DNA of 64,000 nucleotides from Streptosporangium carneum (GTDB taxonomy: Bacteria > Actinomycetota > Actinomycetes > Streptosporangiales > Streptosporangiaceae): NCBI RefSeq assembly GCF_027922005.1, contig NZ_BSEV01000006.1:1-64000 (forward strand), given 5' to 3'. The notes beneath the pieces are model-generated. The model was not told the origin of the DNA. It saw only the letters and a program-made list of their open reading frames with translations, and ran no database searches. The translations under genes were made by a program, and so were the position numbers. Numbering within the stretch: the stretch's first letter is position 1; each line of letters starts with the position of its first letter. Positions 1 through 8,825 of this stretch are shown here, piece by piece.

Positions 1-337
1 ATTTGATCAGAAGGAGGGTCCCGAGGCCTTGGTGATCTCCACCGACCCCCTCGGGCCTGTGAACTCTATGTACGGCGTCCGCCCTCGTCAAATCAACCGC
101 TCTCTCGACGGACGGCCCTCACCGAGGGGGCCGGACAGCCGGACGCGCGACGGACGGACACATAGCAGGTATGTGGTTTTCAACGCTTTTAGCAGGATAT
201 TTCATCTGCTTACGGGGCAGTCGGCAGGGGCGCACACGCCGTACGGCGAAACCCACACGGAGCAGGGGGGCTCTCAGTTGCCGGACAGGGGAACGGAAGG
301 AAGACCGGGGAGCAAGGCGGGGAAGGCGTCGGCGAGG

Positions 338-1573
338 GTGCGGAACGCCGCCGCGGGCGTGGCGCTGCGACTGCTGAAAGCAGTCAACGCCCGGCGGGCC
401 CGTCACGCGCCCGCGCCGGACGCCGGGACGGTCAGGATCCTGCTGCAGCACGCCTATGGGATGGGCGGCACCATCAGGACCGTGCTCAACCTCGCGGGAT
501 ACCTGGCACGCGAGCGGGACGTGGAGATCGTCTCCGTCGTCAGGGCGGCCAAGGAGCCGTTCTTCCCCATCCCGCCCGGGGTGCGGGTGTCGTTCCTGGA
601 CGACAGGACCCGGCCACGCGGCCGGGTCGGACGGTTGCTGTCACGCTTCCCGAGCGTCCTCATCCCGGAACAGGAGAACGTCTACCGCTCGGTCTCCCTC
701 TGGACGGACCTGCGCCTGGTCGGTTTCCTGCGGTCGCTGCGCGGCGGCGTGCTGATCTCGACCCGTCCCGGGTTCAACCTGGTCACCGCGTTGTTCGCGC
801 CCCCCGATGTGCTGACCGTCGGCCAGGAGCATGTGGCGCTCGACGTCCACTCCCCCGAGGTCCGGCGGCTCATCAGGAGGCGGTACGGCAGGCTCGACGC
901 CTTCGTCACCCTCACCCAGGCCGATCTCGACCAGTACGCCAGGCTGTTGAGGGCGAATCCGCCGCGGCGGCTGCTGCGCGTCCCCAACGCCGTTCCCGAC
1001 CTGGCCGGTGACGTCTCGGCGCTGGAGGAGAAGTGCGTGGTCGCCATCGGCAGGCTGGTGCACGCCAAGGGCTTCGACCGGCTGGTCGAGGCATGGAAGC
1101 ACGTCGCGGCGGCGCACCCTGACTGGGTGCTGCGCATCTACGGGGGTGGCACGCAGAAGGCCGAGCACCGGCTCAGGACGAGAATCGAGGAGGCCGGGCT
1201 GGCGGACAAGGTGTTCCTCATGGGCAGTTCCTCCGAGGTCGGCGTCGAACTGGCCAAATCGTCGATCTACGTCGTCAGCTCACGCTACGAGGGATTCGGC
1301 ATGACGATCCTGGAGGCGATGAGCAAGGGCGTGCCGGTGGTGAGCTTCGACTGCCCGCACGGTCCCAAGGAGATCATCACCCACGAGCACGACGGCCTGC
1401 TCGTACGCCCGCGGAAGCCGCGGGCGTTGGCCGAGGCCGTCTGCCGTCTGATCGAGGACCGCGAGCTGCGGGCCAGGCTGGGCGGCAACGCCCTGCTCAC
1501 CGCCGCCGGATACGACCTGGACGCCGTCGGCTCCCAGTGGGACTCGCTCCTGGCCGATCTCGTGAGGTCCTGA
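338..1573 (+). CDS. GT4-family glycosyltransferase
   Basis: Retaining glycosyltransferase with GT-B fold, probably moving a sugar from a nucleotide-sugar donor to a cell-envelope acceptor; donor and acceptor are unknown. The N-terminal domain begins at VRILLQHAYGMGGTIRT, whose glycine-rich loop suits the first Rossmann fold. The C-terminal domain carries SRYEGFGMTILEAMSKGVP, with the E-x7-E donor-binding motif, then SFDCPHGPKEII. The frame stays open upstream to a TTG at 29 with an AAGGAGGG about 10 bases before it. The 100 extra residues that start would add are low-complexity and partly AT-rich, so I prefer GTG 338 (411 aa, normal GT4 length). The start is uncertain; the family call is firm. 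It reads towards the kinase gene but lies about 190 bp from it. Confidence 0.82.
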   Translation: MRNAAAGVALRLLKAVNARRARHAPAPDAGTVRILLQHAYGMGGTIRTVLNLAGYLARERDVEIVSVVRAAKEPFFPIPPGVRVSFLDDRTRPRGRVGRLLSRFPSVLIPEQENVYRSVSLWTDLRLVGFLRSLRGGVLISTRPGFNLVTALFAPPDVLTVGQEHVALDVHSPEVRRLIRRRYGRLDAFVTLTQADLDQYARLLRANPPRRLLRVPNAVPDLAGDVSALEEKCVVAIGRLVHAKGFDRLVEAWKHVAAAHPDWVLRIYGGGTQKAEHRLRTRIEEAGLADKVFLMGSSSEVGVELAKSSIYVVSSRYEGFGMTILEAMSKGVPVVSFDCPHGPKEIITHEHDGLLVRPRKPRALAEAVCRLIEDRELRARLGGNALLTAAGYDLDAVGSQWDSLLADLVRS

Positions 1574-1761
1574 CCCCGAGGGCCCGTCAGCGCGTGGACC
1601 GGGTCCGGTGAGGGCGAAGCCGTGGGCCCTGTCCGGCGAAGGCCGAGGCGAGGGCGTGGGCATGGCCGGGCGGCGTCGCCGGCCCGTCGTGGACGGGGCT
1701 CATACGACTGGGAAGAACGCGAAACTCCGGTAATCTGCCCGTCGTCGTCAGGAGGTGGCAG

Positions 1762-3456
1762 ATGGCCGAAGCGGGCGCCTTGTCGGTACCGGGCTACGAG
1801 GTGTCCGGCGTGCTCGGCCAGGGCGGTTTCGGAATCGTCTACCGGGCCAGACAGCTGGCGGTCGACCGTGAGGTCGCTCTCAAGGTCGACAACCGGGTGC
1901 TGGTCTCCGAACGGGACCGTCGCCGTTTCATGCGCGAGGTCACCTCGGCGGGGGCCCTGTCCGGGCACCCGCACGTCGCCCACGTCTACGACGCCGGGGT
2001 GCTCGCGGACGGCAGGCCGTACATGGTGCTGGAGCTGTGTCCCGGCGGGTCGCTGCTGGACCGGATGCGCTCCGAGGGGCCGCTCGCGCCCGCCGAGGTC
2101 GCCGACATCGGCATCCGCATCGCGGACGCCCTGTCCGCCGCCCACGCCGCGGGAGTCCTGCACCGCGACATCAAACCGGCCAACATCCTGATCAACCGGT
2201 ACGGCAACGTGGTGCTGTCCGACTTCGGCCTGGCCACCATGCCGTCCTCGGGCGGCGAGGCGTCGGTGACCCGGGAGTCGCTCACTCCCGCGTACGCGCC
2301 GCCGGAGGCGTTCGACCTGACCGAACCCGCGGCGGCGGGAGACGTCTACTCCCTGGCCGCCACGCTCTACGCGCTGCTGTCGGGGCGGCCGCCCCGGTTC
2401 CCCGAGAGCGGGGTGGTCAACATCGCGGTCATCATGGCCCTGCACCGGTTGCCGATTCCGGAGATCCCCGGTGTGCCGCCCGAGCTGACCGCCGTGCTCC
2501 GCCACGCCATGGACAGCGACCCCGGGCGGCGGACCTCGTCCGTCGCGGCCCTGCGGGACGCTCTCACCGACCTGCACATGGACCGGGACGTCCGGGGTCC
2601 GAGGCCGATCCCCCCGCGCCCCACTCCCACACCGCCCCCGTCCCAGAGCGTCCGTCACGCCGCGCCCCCCGTTCCGCAGCCGGGCCCCTTCGTCACCGGC
2701 CCCGGCGTCGGTCCCGCTCACGCGTCCTTCCCCGGCGGGCCCTCGCCGTACGGCCTGCCGCAGGCGCGTCCCTCCGCGGGCAAGGAGGCGGTGCGCGCGC
2801 ACCTGACCTCGCCGGGGTTGCAGGGGTTCGGGACCACCCAGTCACCGGCAAGGGACGTCGCGCCGCCTCCCGGTTCCTCGAACACCAGGGTGTTCGTCGC
2901 GGTGGCCGTGGCCTTCGCGATCCTGCTGCTGGCGGGGATCGGCCTGATGCTCATGGACAGCTTCGGCCAGGGGGTCTCCGTCACCGGGCAGTCCGGCACC
3001 GCGGGGATCTCCGGCGCCGTGGAGAACACGGGAACCGCGCTCGGGGTGCCCACGGTCACCTCGGGCTGTCCCGCGGCGACGGTGGCGGGCGCTCACGCCT
3101 CGTGCGTGGAGAAGGCCGAGTGCTGGGGCGGGCTCGTCGTGATCGCGGGCGACGCGGCGGCCAGGTCCATCCCGTGCGACGAGTCGCACGCCTGGGAGAC
3201 GTTCGCGATCGCCACGCTGCCGAGCGGCCTCACCTACGACATGCCGTCCGTGGAGAGACACCAGCTGGTGAGGAAGACCTGCGCGGCCAGGATCCTGCTG
3301 GCCTCCCGGTACGGCGCCGCCAAGACGCTCCCGGACAAGTGGCAGGCCACGGTGCTGCCTCCTTCGAAGGAGGAGTTCGCCAGGGGGGTGCGGACCTACC
3401 GCTGCCTCGGGGGCGTGGTGGGCGAGGACCGCACAGGAGCCGCCTTCCGTCCGTGA
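1762..3456 (+). CDS. Membrane Ser/Thr protein kinase (PknB-like)
   Basis: Transmembrane Hanks-type Ser/Thr kinase of 564 aa. The cytoplasmic kinase domain spans residues about 10-275: glycine loop GQGGFGIV from residue 19, VALK lysine near 41, catalytic HRDIKPAN from 134, DFG at 154-156, and APPE (the usual APE-type motif). A proline-rich juxtamembrane linker follows (about 280-375). One membrane helix lies near 377-400 (VFVAVAVAFAILLLAG). The outer domain of about 160 residues has several cysteines (SGCPAA, ASCVE, AECWG, PCDE, RKTCAA, YRCLG) and resembles the septum-formation/DUF4190-associated type of extracellular domain rather than PASTA repeats. AGGAGG ends 6 bases before the ATG. The ligand is unknown. 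Confidence 0.9.
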   Translation: MAEAGALSVPGYEVSGVLGQGGFGIVYRARQLAVDREVALKVDNRVLVSERDRRRFMREVTSAGALSGHPHVAHVYDAGVLADGRPYMVLELCPGGSLLDRMRSEGPLAPAEVADIGIRIADALSAAHAAGVLHRDIKPANILINRYGNVVLSDFGLATMPSSGGEASVTRESLTPAYAPPEAFDLTEPAAAGDVYSLAATLYALLSGRPPRFPESGVVNIAVIMALHRLPIPEIPGVPPELTAVLRHAMDSDPGRRTSSVAALRDALTDLHMDRDVRGPRPIPPRPTPTPPPSQSVRHAAPPVPQPGPFVTGPGVGPAHASFPGGPSPYGLPQARPSAGKEAVRAHLTSPGLQGFGTTQSPARDVAPPPGSSNTRVFVAVAVAFAILLLAGIGLMLMDSFGQGVSVTGQSGTAGISGAVENTGTALGVPTVTSGCPAATVAGAHASCVEKAECWGGLVVIAGDAAARSIPCDESHAWETFAIATLPSGLTYDMPSVERHQLVRKTCAARILLASRYGAAKTLPDKWQATVLPPSKEEFARGVRTYRCLGGVVGEDRTGAAFRP

Positions 3457-3579
3457 GCGCCGCGGAGTCGTTCCCGGCCGTCCCGCGGGCGGGGGCGTGT
3501 TCCGTGCGGACCTCGACGAGCGCCTCTCCAGCCTGGCGGTGCAGACTGACATCCTTGAACGCGAAGGGGGTGTCACAAC

Positions 3580-5010
3580 ATGACTCAGGCACAGATAGGC
3601 GTGACGGGCCTGGCGGTGATGGGGGCGAACCTGGCTCGCAACCTCGCCAGGCACGGGCACACGGTGGCCGTCCACAACAGGTCGCAGTCCAGGACCAAGA
3701 CGCTGGTCGAGGAGCACGGGCACGAGGGGTCCTTCGTCGCCTGCGAGACTCCTGAGGAGTTCGTCGCGGCGCTGGAGCGCCCGCGCCGCGTCATCGTGAT
3801 GGTCAAGGCGGGAGCGCCGACGGACGCGGTGATCGAGGAGTTCGCTCCGCTGCTCGAGCCCGGCGACATGCTCGTCGACGGCGGGAACGCGCACTTCCTC
3901 GACACCCGCAGGCGGGAGGCGGCGCTGCGGGAGCGGGGAATCCACTTCGTCGGCGCCGGGGTCTCCGGAGGCGAGGAGGGCGCGCTGCTCGGGCCGAGCA
4001 TCATGCCGGGCGGCTCCAAGGAGTCCTACGAGGCGCTGGGTCCGTTGTTGGAGGACATCGCGGCGAAGGTCGACGGCGTGCCCTGCTGCACGCACATCGG
4101 TCCCGACGGGGCCGGTCACTTCGTGAAGATGGTGCACAACGGCATCGAGTACGCCGACATGCAGCTCATCGCCGAGGCGTACGACCTGCTCAGGCAGGGG
4201 CTGGGGTTGAGCCCGTCACAGCTCGCCGACGTCTTCGACGAGTGGAACCGGGGCGAGCTGTCCTCCTACCTCATCGAGATCACGGCGGAGGTGCTCCGGC
4301 AGGTCGACGCCTCGACCGGCAAGCCCCTGGTGGACGTGATCGCCGACCGGGCGGAGCAGAAGGGCACCGGGCGGTGGACGGTGCAGATCGCGCTGGACCT
4401 GGGCGTCCCGGTGAGCGGCATCGCCGAGGCGGTGTTCGCCCGCTCGGTCTCCGGTCACGCGGACCTGCGTGAGGCCGCCCGCGGCCTGCCGGGCCCCTCG
4501 GGCGTGCCCGCGGGCGTCCTCGACGAGAGCTTCGTCGAGGACGTGCGGCGGGCGCTGTACGCGTCGAAGATCATCGCCTACGCGCAGGGGTTCGACCAGA
4601 TCAGGGCGGGGAGCGCCGAGTACGGCTGGGAGGTGGATCCGGGCGCGCTGGCCACGATCTGGCGGGGCGGCTGCATCATCAGGGCGGTCTTCCTCGACCG
4701 CATCCGTGAGGCCTACGAGTCCGAGACCCCTCCGGTGACCCTGCTGACCGCTCCGCTCTTCGTCGAGGCGTTGGGGCTGGCGCAGGACTCGTGGCGGCGG
4801 GTGGTGGCGAGGGCGGCCGAGTTCGGCATCCCCGCGCCCGGCTTCTCGACCGCGCTGGCGTACTACGACTCCCTGCGGGCCGAGCGCCTGCCCGCCGCCC
4901 TGATCCAGGGCCAGCGGGACTTCTTCGGCGCGCACACCTACCAGCGGACGGACCGGGAGGGGAGCTTCCACACCCTGTGGTCCGGTGACCGGTCCGAGAT
5001 CGGCGGCTGA
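3580..5010 (+). CDS. gnd: 6-phosphogluconate dehydrogenase, decarboxylating
   Basis: Oxidises 6-phosphogluconate to ribulose 5-phosphate and CO2 with NADP+ in the oxidative pentose phosphate pathway; cytosolic. The 476 aa match the long (about 470 aa) form. The N-terminal Rossmann motif reads GVTGLAVMGANLARN, followed by the HNRS loop that normally contacts the NADP phosphate. The substrate region SGGEEGALLGPSIMPGG and the catalytic-helix signature GPDGAGHFVKMVHNGIEY are intact, as are the all-helical dimer domain and the C-terminal tail DFFGAHTYQRTD. The ATG follows a GGGGG-type ribosome site by about 10 bases. The gene stands alone; downstream are a repeat-rich stretch and the convergent TetR gene. 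Confidence 0.96.
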   Translation: MTQAQIGVTGLAVMGANLARNLARHGHTVAVHNRSQSRTKTLVEEHGHEGSFVACETPEEFVAALERPRRVIVMVKAGAPTDAVIEEFAPLLEPGDMLVDGGNAHFLDTRRREAALRERGIHFVGAGVSGGEEGALLGPSIMPGGSKESYEALGPLLEDIAAKVDGVPCCTHIGPDGAGHFVKMVHNGIEYADMQLIAEAYDLLRQGLGLSPSQLADVFDEWNRGELSSYLIEITAEVLRQVDASTGKPLVDVIADRAEQKGTGRWTVQIALDLGVPVSGIAEAVFARSVSGHADLREAARGLPGPSGVPAGVLDESFVEDVRRALYASKIIAYAQGFDQIRAGSAEYGWEVDPGALATIWRGGCIIRAVFLDRIREAYESETPPVTLLTAPLFVEALGLAQDSWRRVVARAAEFGIPAPGFSTALAYYDSLRAERLPAALIQGQRDFFGAHTYQRTDREGSFHTLWSGDRSEIGG

Positions 5011-5067
5011 GACCCGCTCCCGCCGGGGGCCGCCCCCGGCGGGACGGCTCCGGCCGGGACCGGTTGT

Positions 5068-5125
5068 CGGCTTGGGCGCGTCGGTGTCTGGACCGAGGCC
5101 CGGCTTGGGCGCGTCGGTGTCTGGA
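5068..5125. repeat. 25-bp direct repeat between gnd and tetR
   Basis: The same 25 bases (starting CGGCTTGGGCGCGTCGG) occur at 5068-5092 and 5101-5125, with a period of 33 bp. An imperfect inverted copy (AGACGCCGACG, then CGCCCAAGCC) follows at about 5138-5163, so the second copy can fold into a long interrupted hairpin. It lies between convergent genes and probably ends transcription. It could instead be a small intergenic repeat family; that needs genome-wide copies to decide. Confidence 0.7.
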
Positions 5126-5164
5126 GTGACGAGGGGAAGACGCCGACGCGGAAACGCCCAAGCC

Positions 5165-5185
5165 CGCGACGCCGCAGGCGTCGCG
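5165..5185. terminator. Hairpin terminator for tetR (and gnd)
   Basis: Perfect 9-bp stem CGCGACGCC with a 3-nt loop, 13 bp past the tetR stop on the minus strand and 155 bp past gnd. There is no U-tract, as is usual for actinobacterial intrinsic terminators. Confidence 0.6.
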
Positions 5186-5197
5186 AACAAACACCGC

Positions 5198-5803
5198 TCA
5201 GCCGAGGCGGGGCAGCAGGTCGAACGCGCGCCGCGCGGCGGCGACCGCGGCGGGGTACACCTGGTCCGCCGTCTCGCCCTCGGCGAGCCTCGCCCAGTTT
5301 CCCCTCGCCAGCACGCGTTGCACGGCGAGGACCTGTCCCGCGACGAGCCTGGCGGTGAGTTCGTCCACGGTCTCGGCGAGGGCTTCGGCGAGGGCCTCCT
5401 CGTCGACGGCCATGTGGTGCAGGAGCCTGGCCGCCAGGCCGGGGACCGAGAAGATCATCCGGTGGTAGGCGAGCACCTCGCGGTGGTCGTTGAGCCCCGT
5501 CACGGGGTCGCGTCGCTCCAGTCCCGCCAGGAAGTGACGGCGGAGGGCGGCCAGCGGCGTCTCGCCCTCGTCGCGCCGCCGTACGACCAGGGCGGCCTCG
5601 CCCTGGTGGTCGGAGATCCGGTGCAGGACGAGGTCCTCCTTCGTGGCGAAGTACTTGAACAGCGTCGGCTTGGAGATTCCCGCGGCCGCCGCCACCTCCG
5701 CGACGGACACCTCGTCGAATCCCCGCTCGAGGAACAGGGCGATCGCCGCGGCGGATATCGCCTCGTGGACCTGCTGTCTCTTGCGCTGCCGGAGTCCCGT
5801 CAC
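5198..5803 (-). CDS. TetR-family transcriptional regulator
   Basis: One-component repressor of 201 aa. The N-terminal helix-turn-helix region (about residues 12-60) contains AAAIALFLERGFDEVSVAEVAAAAGISKPTLFKYFATKEDL, shown here as the typical TetR arrangement with the TLFKYF recognition helix. The rest is a helical ligand and dimer domain of unknown specificity. The start is GTG. It is divergent from the HelD-type ATPase gene with a 70-bp gap holding a perfect inverted repeat (5826-5851). That placement makes autoregulation and control of the neighbour likely. The inducer cannot be read from the sequence. Confidence 0.9.
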   Translation of the reverse strand: MTGLRQRKRQQVHEAISAAAIALFLERGFDEVSVAEVAAAAGISKPTLFKYFATKEDLVLHRISDHQGEAALVVRRRDEGETPLAALRRHFLAGLERRDPVTGLNDHREVLAYHRMIFSVPGLAARLLHHMAVDEEALAEALAETVDELTARLVAGQVLAVQRVLARGNWARLAEGETADQVYPAAVAAARRAFDLLPRLG

Positions 5804-5825
5804 CCGTTCAACCTAACAGACACGC

Positions 5826-5851
5826 AACCGGGTTAATATCTTAACCCGGTT
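5826..5851. promoter_or_regulatory. Perfect palindromic TetR operator
   Basis: Half-site AACCGGGTTAA (5826-5836), spacer TATC, exact inverted copy 5841-5851. A further AACC at 5852-5855 repeats part of the half-site. It begins 23 bp from the tetR start and ends 22 bp before the HelD-type start, so a bound repressor would cover both promoters. Assignment to this TetR is by position. Confidence 0.8.
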
Positions 5852-5873
5852 AACCTTTTTAGGGGTGATGCGT

Positions 5874-7895
5874 GTGACGGGCACGGGGCTCGACGAGGAG
5901 CTGGCGTATCTGGCCGAGTGCAGGGCGGGCCTGCGCCGCATGGTCGAGGGCGCTCGCCTGAACGTCGTCGTCGGCGAGCACGTGGCCGGGGACCGCTACA
6001 GCGCGGAGAGGCTGGGACGTCACCTCAAGAGCCTCGCCAAGGAGCTGGAGGAGGAGCCCGAGGGCCCCGCGTTCTTCGGCCGCCTCGACTTCGGCCACGG
6101 CCCCTCCGCGGGCGACCACCGGGGACAGCGCTACTACGTGGGGCGGCGGCACATCTCCGGGGAGACCGGACGGCCGCCGCTGGTGATCGACTGGCGCGCG
6201 CCCGTCTCCAGGGTGTTCTACCAGGCCGACGCCCGCGACCCTCACGGCGTCGCGGTGCGCCGCCGCTTCGGCTGGTCCACGAGACCCGCCGCCCTGACCG
6301 GCTTCGAGGACGAGCGCCTCGGCAGCGGTGAGGCTCTGGGCACGGCGAGCCGGATCGTGGCCGCCGAGATCGAACGCCCCCGTGTCGGCCCCATGCGCGA
6401 CATCGTCGCCACCATCCAGCCCGAGCAGGACGAGCTGGTCCGCGCGGGGCTCGAGGAGTCGATCTGCGTCCAGGGGGCGCCCGGCACCGGCAAGACCGCC
6501 GTCGGACTGCACCGTGCCGCCTACCTGCTCTACACCCACCGGCAGCGGCTCGTCAGGAGCGGCGTGCTGATCCTCGGCCCCAACCAGGCGTTCCTCGGCT
6601 ACATCTCGGCCGTGCTGCCCGCGCTGGGCGAGGTCGACGTCGAGCAGACGACCTTGGAGCGCCTGCTGGCTCCCGACCCGCCGCGCGGCACGGACGGCGA
6701 GGCGTCCGCGACCGTCAAGAACGACGTCCGGATGGCGAGGGTGCTGCGCAGGGCTCTGTACGAACGGGTCGGCCGCCCGTCGGGCCCGCTCACCGTGCCC
6801 GACGGCTCCTACCGCTGGCGCGTCTCCGAGGAGCGGTTGCGCCGCGTCGTGGACGACACCAGGCGGGAGGCGACGCCGTACGGGATCGGACGCGAGCGCG
6901 TGCTGTCACGCGTCGTCGGCGTCCTGCGGGAACAGGCGGAGTCGCGCGGCCAGACCCCCAACGCGGCCTGGACGAGGAAGATGGGCAGGGCCGCCACGGA
7001 CTTCCTCGACACGGTGTGGCCCGCCGTACGGCCACAGGAGGTCGTGGCGGGACTGCTCGGCGATCCCGCGGCGCTGGCCAGGGCCGCCGACGGGATCCTC
7101 ACCCCCGGCGAGCAGTCGGCGATCCTGTGGGCGCGACCGCCGCGCTCGTTCAGGAGCGCCAGGTGGTCGGCGGCGGACGCCGTGCTCATCGACGAGGTCG
7201 CGAGCCTCGTCGAGCGTCCCCGAGGGTACGGCCACGTCATCGTCGACGAGGCGCAGGACCTGTCGGCGATGCAGTGCCGGGCCATCGCGCGCCGGAGCGA
7301 GCACGGCTCGATCACCGTGCTGGGCGACCTGGCGCAGGGCACCACACCGTGGGCGGCGCGGGACTGGGCCGAGCAGCTCGCCCACCTCGGCAAGCCCGGG
7401 GCGCAGGTGGTCGCCCTGACGACCGGTTTCCGGGTGCCGGGGGCCGTCGTCGCGGTCGCCAACCGTCTGCTGGAGGAGCTGGCGGTCGAGGTGCCCAGGA
7501 CCCGTTCCTTCAGGGCCGACGGCCTGCTCAGGATCCGTGGGACGACCGACCTGCGGGGCGCTGCGGTCGAGGCGGTGCGCGACGCGCTCGGCCACGAGGG
7601 CTCGGTCGCGGTGATCGCCGCGGACGGCGACCTCGCCGTCCTGGCGGAGGCGCTCGAGGCCGCCGGCGTCGAGGTCGCCGCGCTCGGCGAGGCGTCCTCG
7701 CGGGCCCGCGTCACCGCGGTCCCCGCGACGATGGCCAAGGGCCTCGAGTACGACCACGTGGTGGTCGCCGAGCCCGCGGGCATCGCGGAGGCGGAGGCAA
7801 GGGGTCTGAACCGGCTCTACGTCGTGCTCACCAGGGCCGTCTCACGACTGGACGTGCTGCACTCCCGCCCGCTGCCCGCCGGGCTCGGAGACTGA
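5874..7895 (+). CDS. HelD/HelR-type RNA polymerase recycling ATPase
   Basis: SF1 helicase-like ATPase of the HelD family, which removes stalled RNA polymerase from DNA; some actinobacterial members (HelR) protect against rifamycins. It has an N-terminal helical arm (ELAYLAECRAGLRRM), the conserved block PPLVIDWRAPVSRVFYQ, Walker A QGAPGTGKTAVGLHRAAYLLYTH, Walker B HVIVDEAQDLSAMQ, then GDLAQGTTPWA, TTGFRVPGAV and motif VI LNRLYVVLTRAVSRL. Starts at GTG 5865, ATG 5868 and GTG 5874 are possible. AGGGG at 5861-5865 has proper 8-nt spacing only for 5874 (673 aa). No rifamycin-associated element was seen upstream; the TetR operator sits there instead. Membership in the family is firm; the drug link is inference. 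Confidence 0.9.
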   Translation: MTGTGLDEELAYLAECRAGLRRMVEGARLNVVVGEHVAGDRYSAERLGRHLKSLAKELEEEPEGPAFFGRLDFGHGPSAGDHRGQRYYVGRRHISGETGRPPLVIDWRAPVSRVFYQADARDPHGVAVRRRFGWSTRPAALTGFEDERLGSGEALGTASRIVAAEIERPRVGPMRDIVATIQPEQDELVRAGLEESICVQGAPGTGKTAVGLHRAAYLLYTHRQRLVRSGVLILGPNQAFLGYISAVLPALGEVDVEQTTLERLLAPDPPRGTDGEASATVKNDVRMARVLRRALYERVGRPSGPLTVPDGSYRWRVSEERLRRVVDDTRREATPYGIGRERVLSRVVGVLREQAESRGQTPNAAWTRKMGRAATDFLDTVWPAVRPQEVVAGLLGDPAALARAADGILTPGEQSAILWARPPRSFRSARWSAADAVLIDEVASLVERPRGYGHVIVDEAQDLSAMQCRAIARRSEHGSITVLGDLAQGTTPWAARDWAEQLAHLGKPGAQVVALTTGFRVPGAVVAVANRLLEELAVEVPRTRSFRADGLLRIRGTTDLRGAAVEAVRDALGHEGSVAVIAADGDLAVLAEALEAAGVEVAALGEASSRARVTAVPATMAKGLEYDHVVVAEPAGIAEAEARGLNRLYVVLTRAVSRLDVLHSRPLPAGLGD

Positions 7896-7901
7896 TCGCG
7901 G

Positions 7902-7917
7902 CCGGCGGGCTCGCCGG
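7902..7917 (+). terminator. Hairpin after the HelD-type gene
   Basis: CCGGCG, loop GGCT, CGCCGG, 7 bp past the stop codon. Short but perfect and well placed. Confidence 0.45.
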
Positions 7918-8032
7918 GCCGTGCCGCCCTCGGCAGGCCGGGCCGACGGCTCCTGTCCCGACGCCGCAGGAACAGGACACGCCGTAATGCTGGAATTCGC
8001 TGGAAATCAAGGGAGACTGGTGGAACTGCTGT

Positions 8033-8038
8033 TACGCT
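8033..8038 (+). promoter_or_regulatory. Putative leaderless -10 of the four-gene operon
   Basis: TACGCT ends 7 bases before the GTG at 8046, the spacing of a -10 hexamer for a leaderless transcript. No AG-rich ribosome site lies directly before that GTG. A clear -35 was not found. Confidence 0.4.
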
Positions 8039-8045
8039 CCGTGCC

Positions 8046-8825
8046 GTGAGTGAATCACTGGACGCGCTGGAGCGGCGGATAACCGGCCTCCGCGCCGAGG
8101 TGCGACGCGCGGTCAAGGCGAGGGAGAACTCGCTGGCCCGATCACTGCGCGGAGACCTGCGCAGGGCGGAGAAGGCCTGGGACGAGGCGATCAGCGCCGA
8201 GGAGCCCGTGCCCGCGTCCCATGAGCCCGAGCCCTCGCTGCTTCCCATCAGGGAGCAGGTCCACCAGGCGCTGGCGCTGCTGGGCGTGCCCGCGGCGGCC
8301 AGGCTGGTCGTGGCGGTGAACGACGCGTTCTTCTCCCGCGCGCTGCGCGGTCCCCAGCTGACCAGCCTTCGCAGGGACGAGGAACGTTCCTTCCGCAGCG
8401 ACCCGTACGCCCGCCCCTACTACCTGTGCGCCGCGCTGACCGACCGCCTCTCCCCCGCGAGAGGACTGCTCGCCGACAGCACATGGGAGCCGGAGCGCAG
8501 GGTGCTCGGGCCGCTGAGCCCGCGTGTCGACTTCCTCACCTCGACCATGCGCGTCGCCGAGCACCTGACCCGCCTGCCCGATCCCTCGCCGGCCGCGTTG
8601 CGGCTGCTGTCGCGGATGGCGCAGAACATCCCCGGCGCCGTCGAGAGCTTCGCGCCCGCCGATCCGGCGATCGCGATCCGCGCCGCCCGCGCCGAGCTCG
8701 AGGTGCACCACGCGGCGGACACCAGGCAGCGGGCCGAGGTGGCGGCGCGGGCGAGCAGTCAACTGTCGGACGTGGAGCGCCTGTTCGGCGCCGCCACGAT
8801 GAGCACTCTGAGGGGGGCCTGTTGA
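8046..8825 (+). CDS. Uncharacterised protein, first gene of nuclease-helicase operon
   Basis: A 259-aa soluble protein that I do not recognise. Residues 1-55 form a charged heptad-like helix (LDALERRITGLRAEVRRAVKARENSLARSLRGDLRRAEKAWDEA, here quoted in pieces: LDALERRITGLRAEVRR and LARSLRGDLRRAEKAW), probably a coiled coil for self-association. An acidic proline linker follows. Then come a helical domain with LVVAVNDAFFSRALRG and ARPYYLCAALTD, the latter like a winged-helix or adaptor surface, and a C-terminal helical tail. No catalytic motif is visible. Its TGA overlaps the TTG of the nuclease gene, so the two are translationally coupled. It may be a DNA-binding or recruitment subunit; that is inference from context only. 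Confidence 0.8.
   Translation: MSESLDALERRITGLRAEVRRAVKARENSLARSLRGDLRRAEKAWDEAISAEEPVPASHEPEPSLLPIREQVHQALALLGVPAAARLVVAVNDAFFSRALRGPQLTSLRRDEERSFRSDPYARPYYLCAALTDRLSPARGLLADSTWEPERRVLGPLSPRVDFLTSTMRVAEHLTRLPDPSPAALRLLSRMAQNIPGAVESFAPADPAIAIRAARAELEVHHAADTRQRAEVAARASSQLSDVERLFGAATMSTLRGAC

Noticed and set aside
2037..3755. 572-codon open frame overlapping the kinase in another frame
   Set aside because: Composition is Arg/Ala/Gly/Pro only; the kinase frame has all catalytic motifs.
5068..5125. Direct repeats as integrase attachment sites
   Set aside because: Only 33 bp apart, no integrase gene or tRNA nearby.
5804..5873. Rifamycin-associated element before the HelD-type gene
   Set aside because: No GGGGCTTGC-type palindrome; only the TetR-type operator is present.
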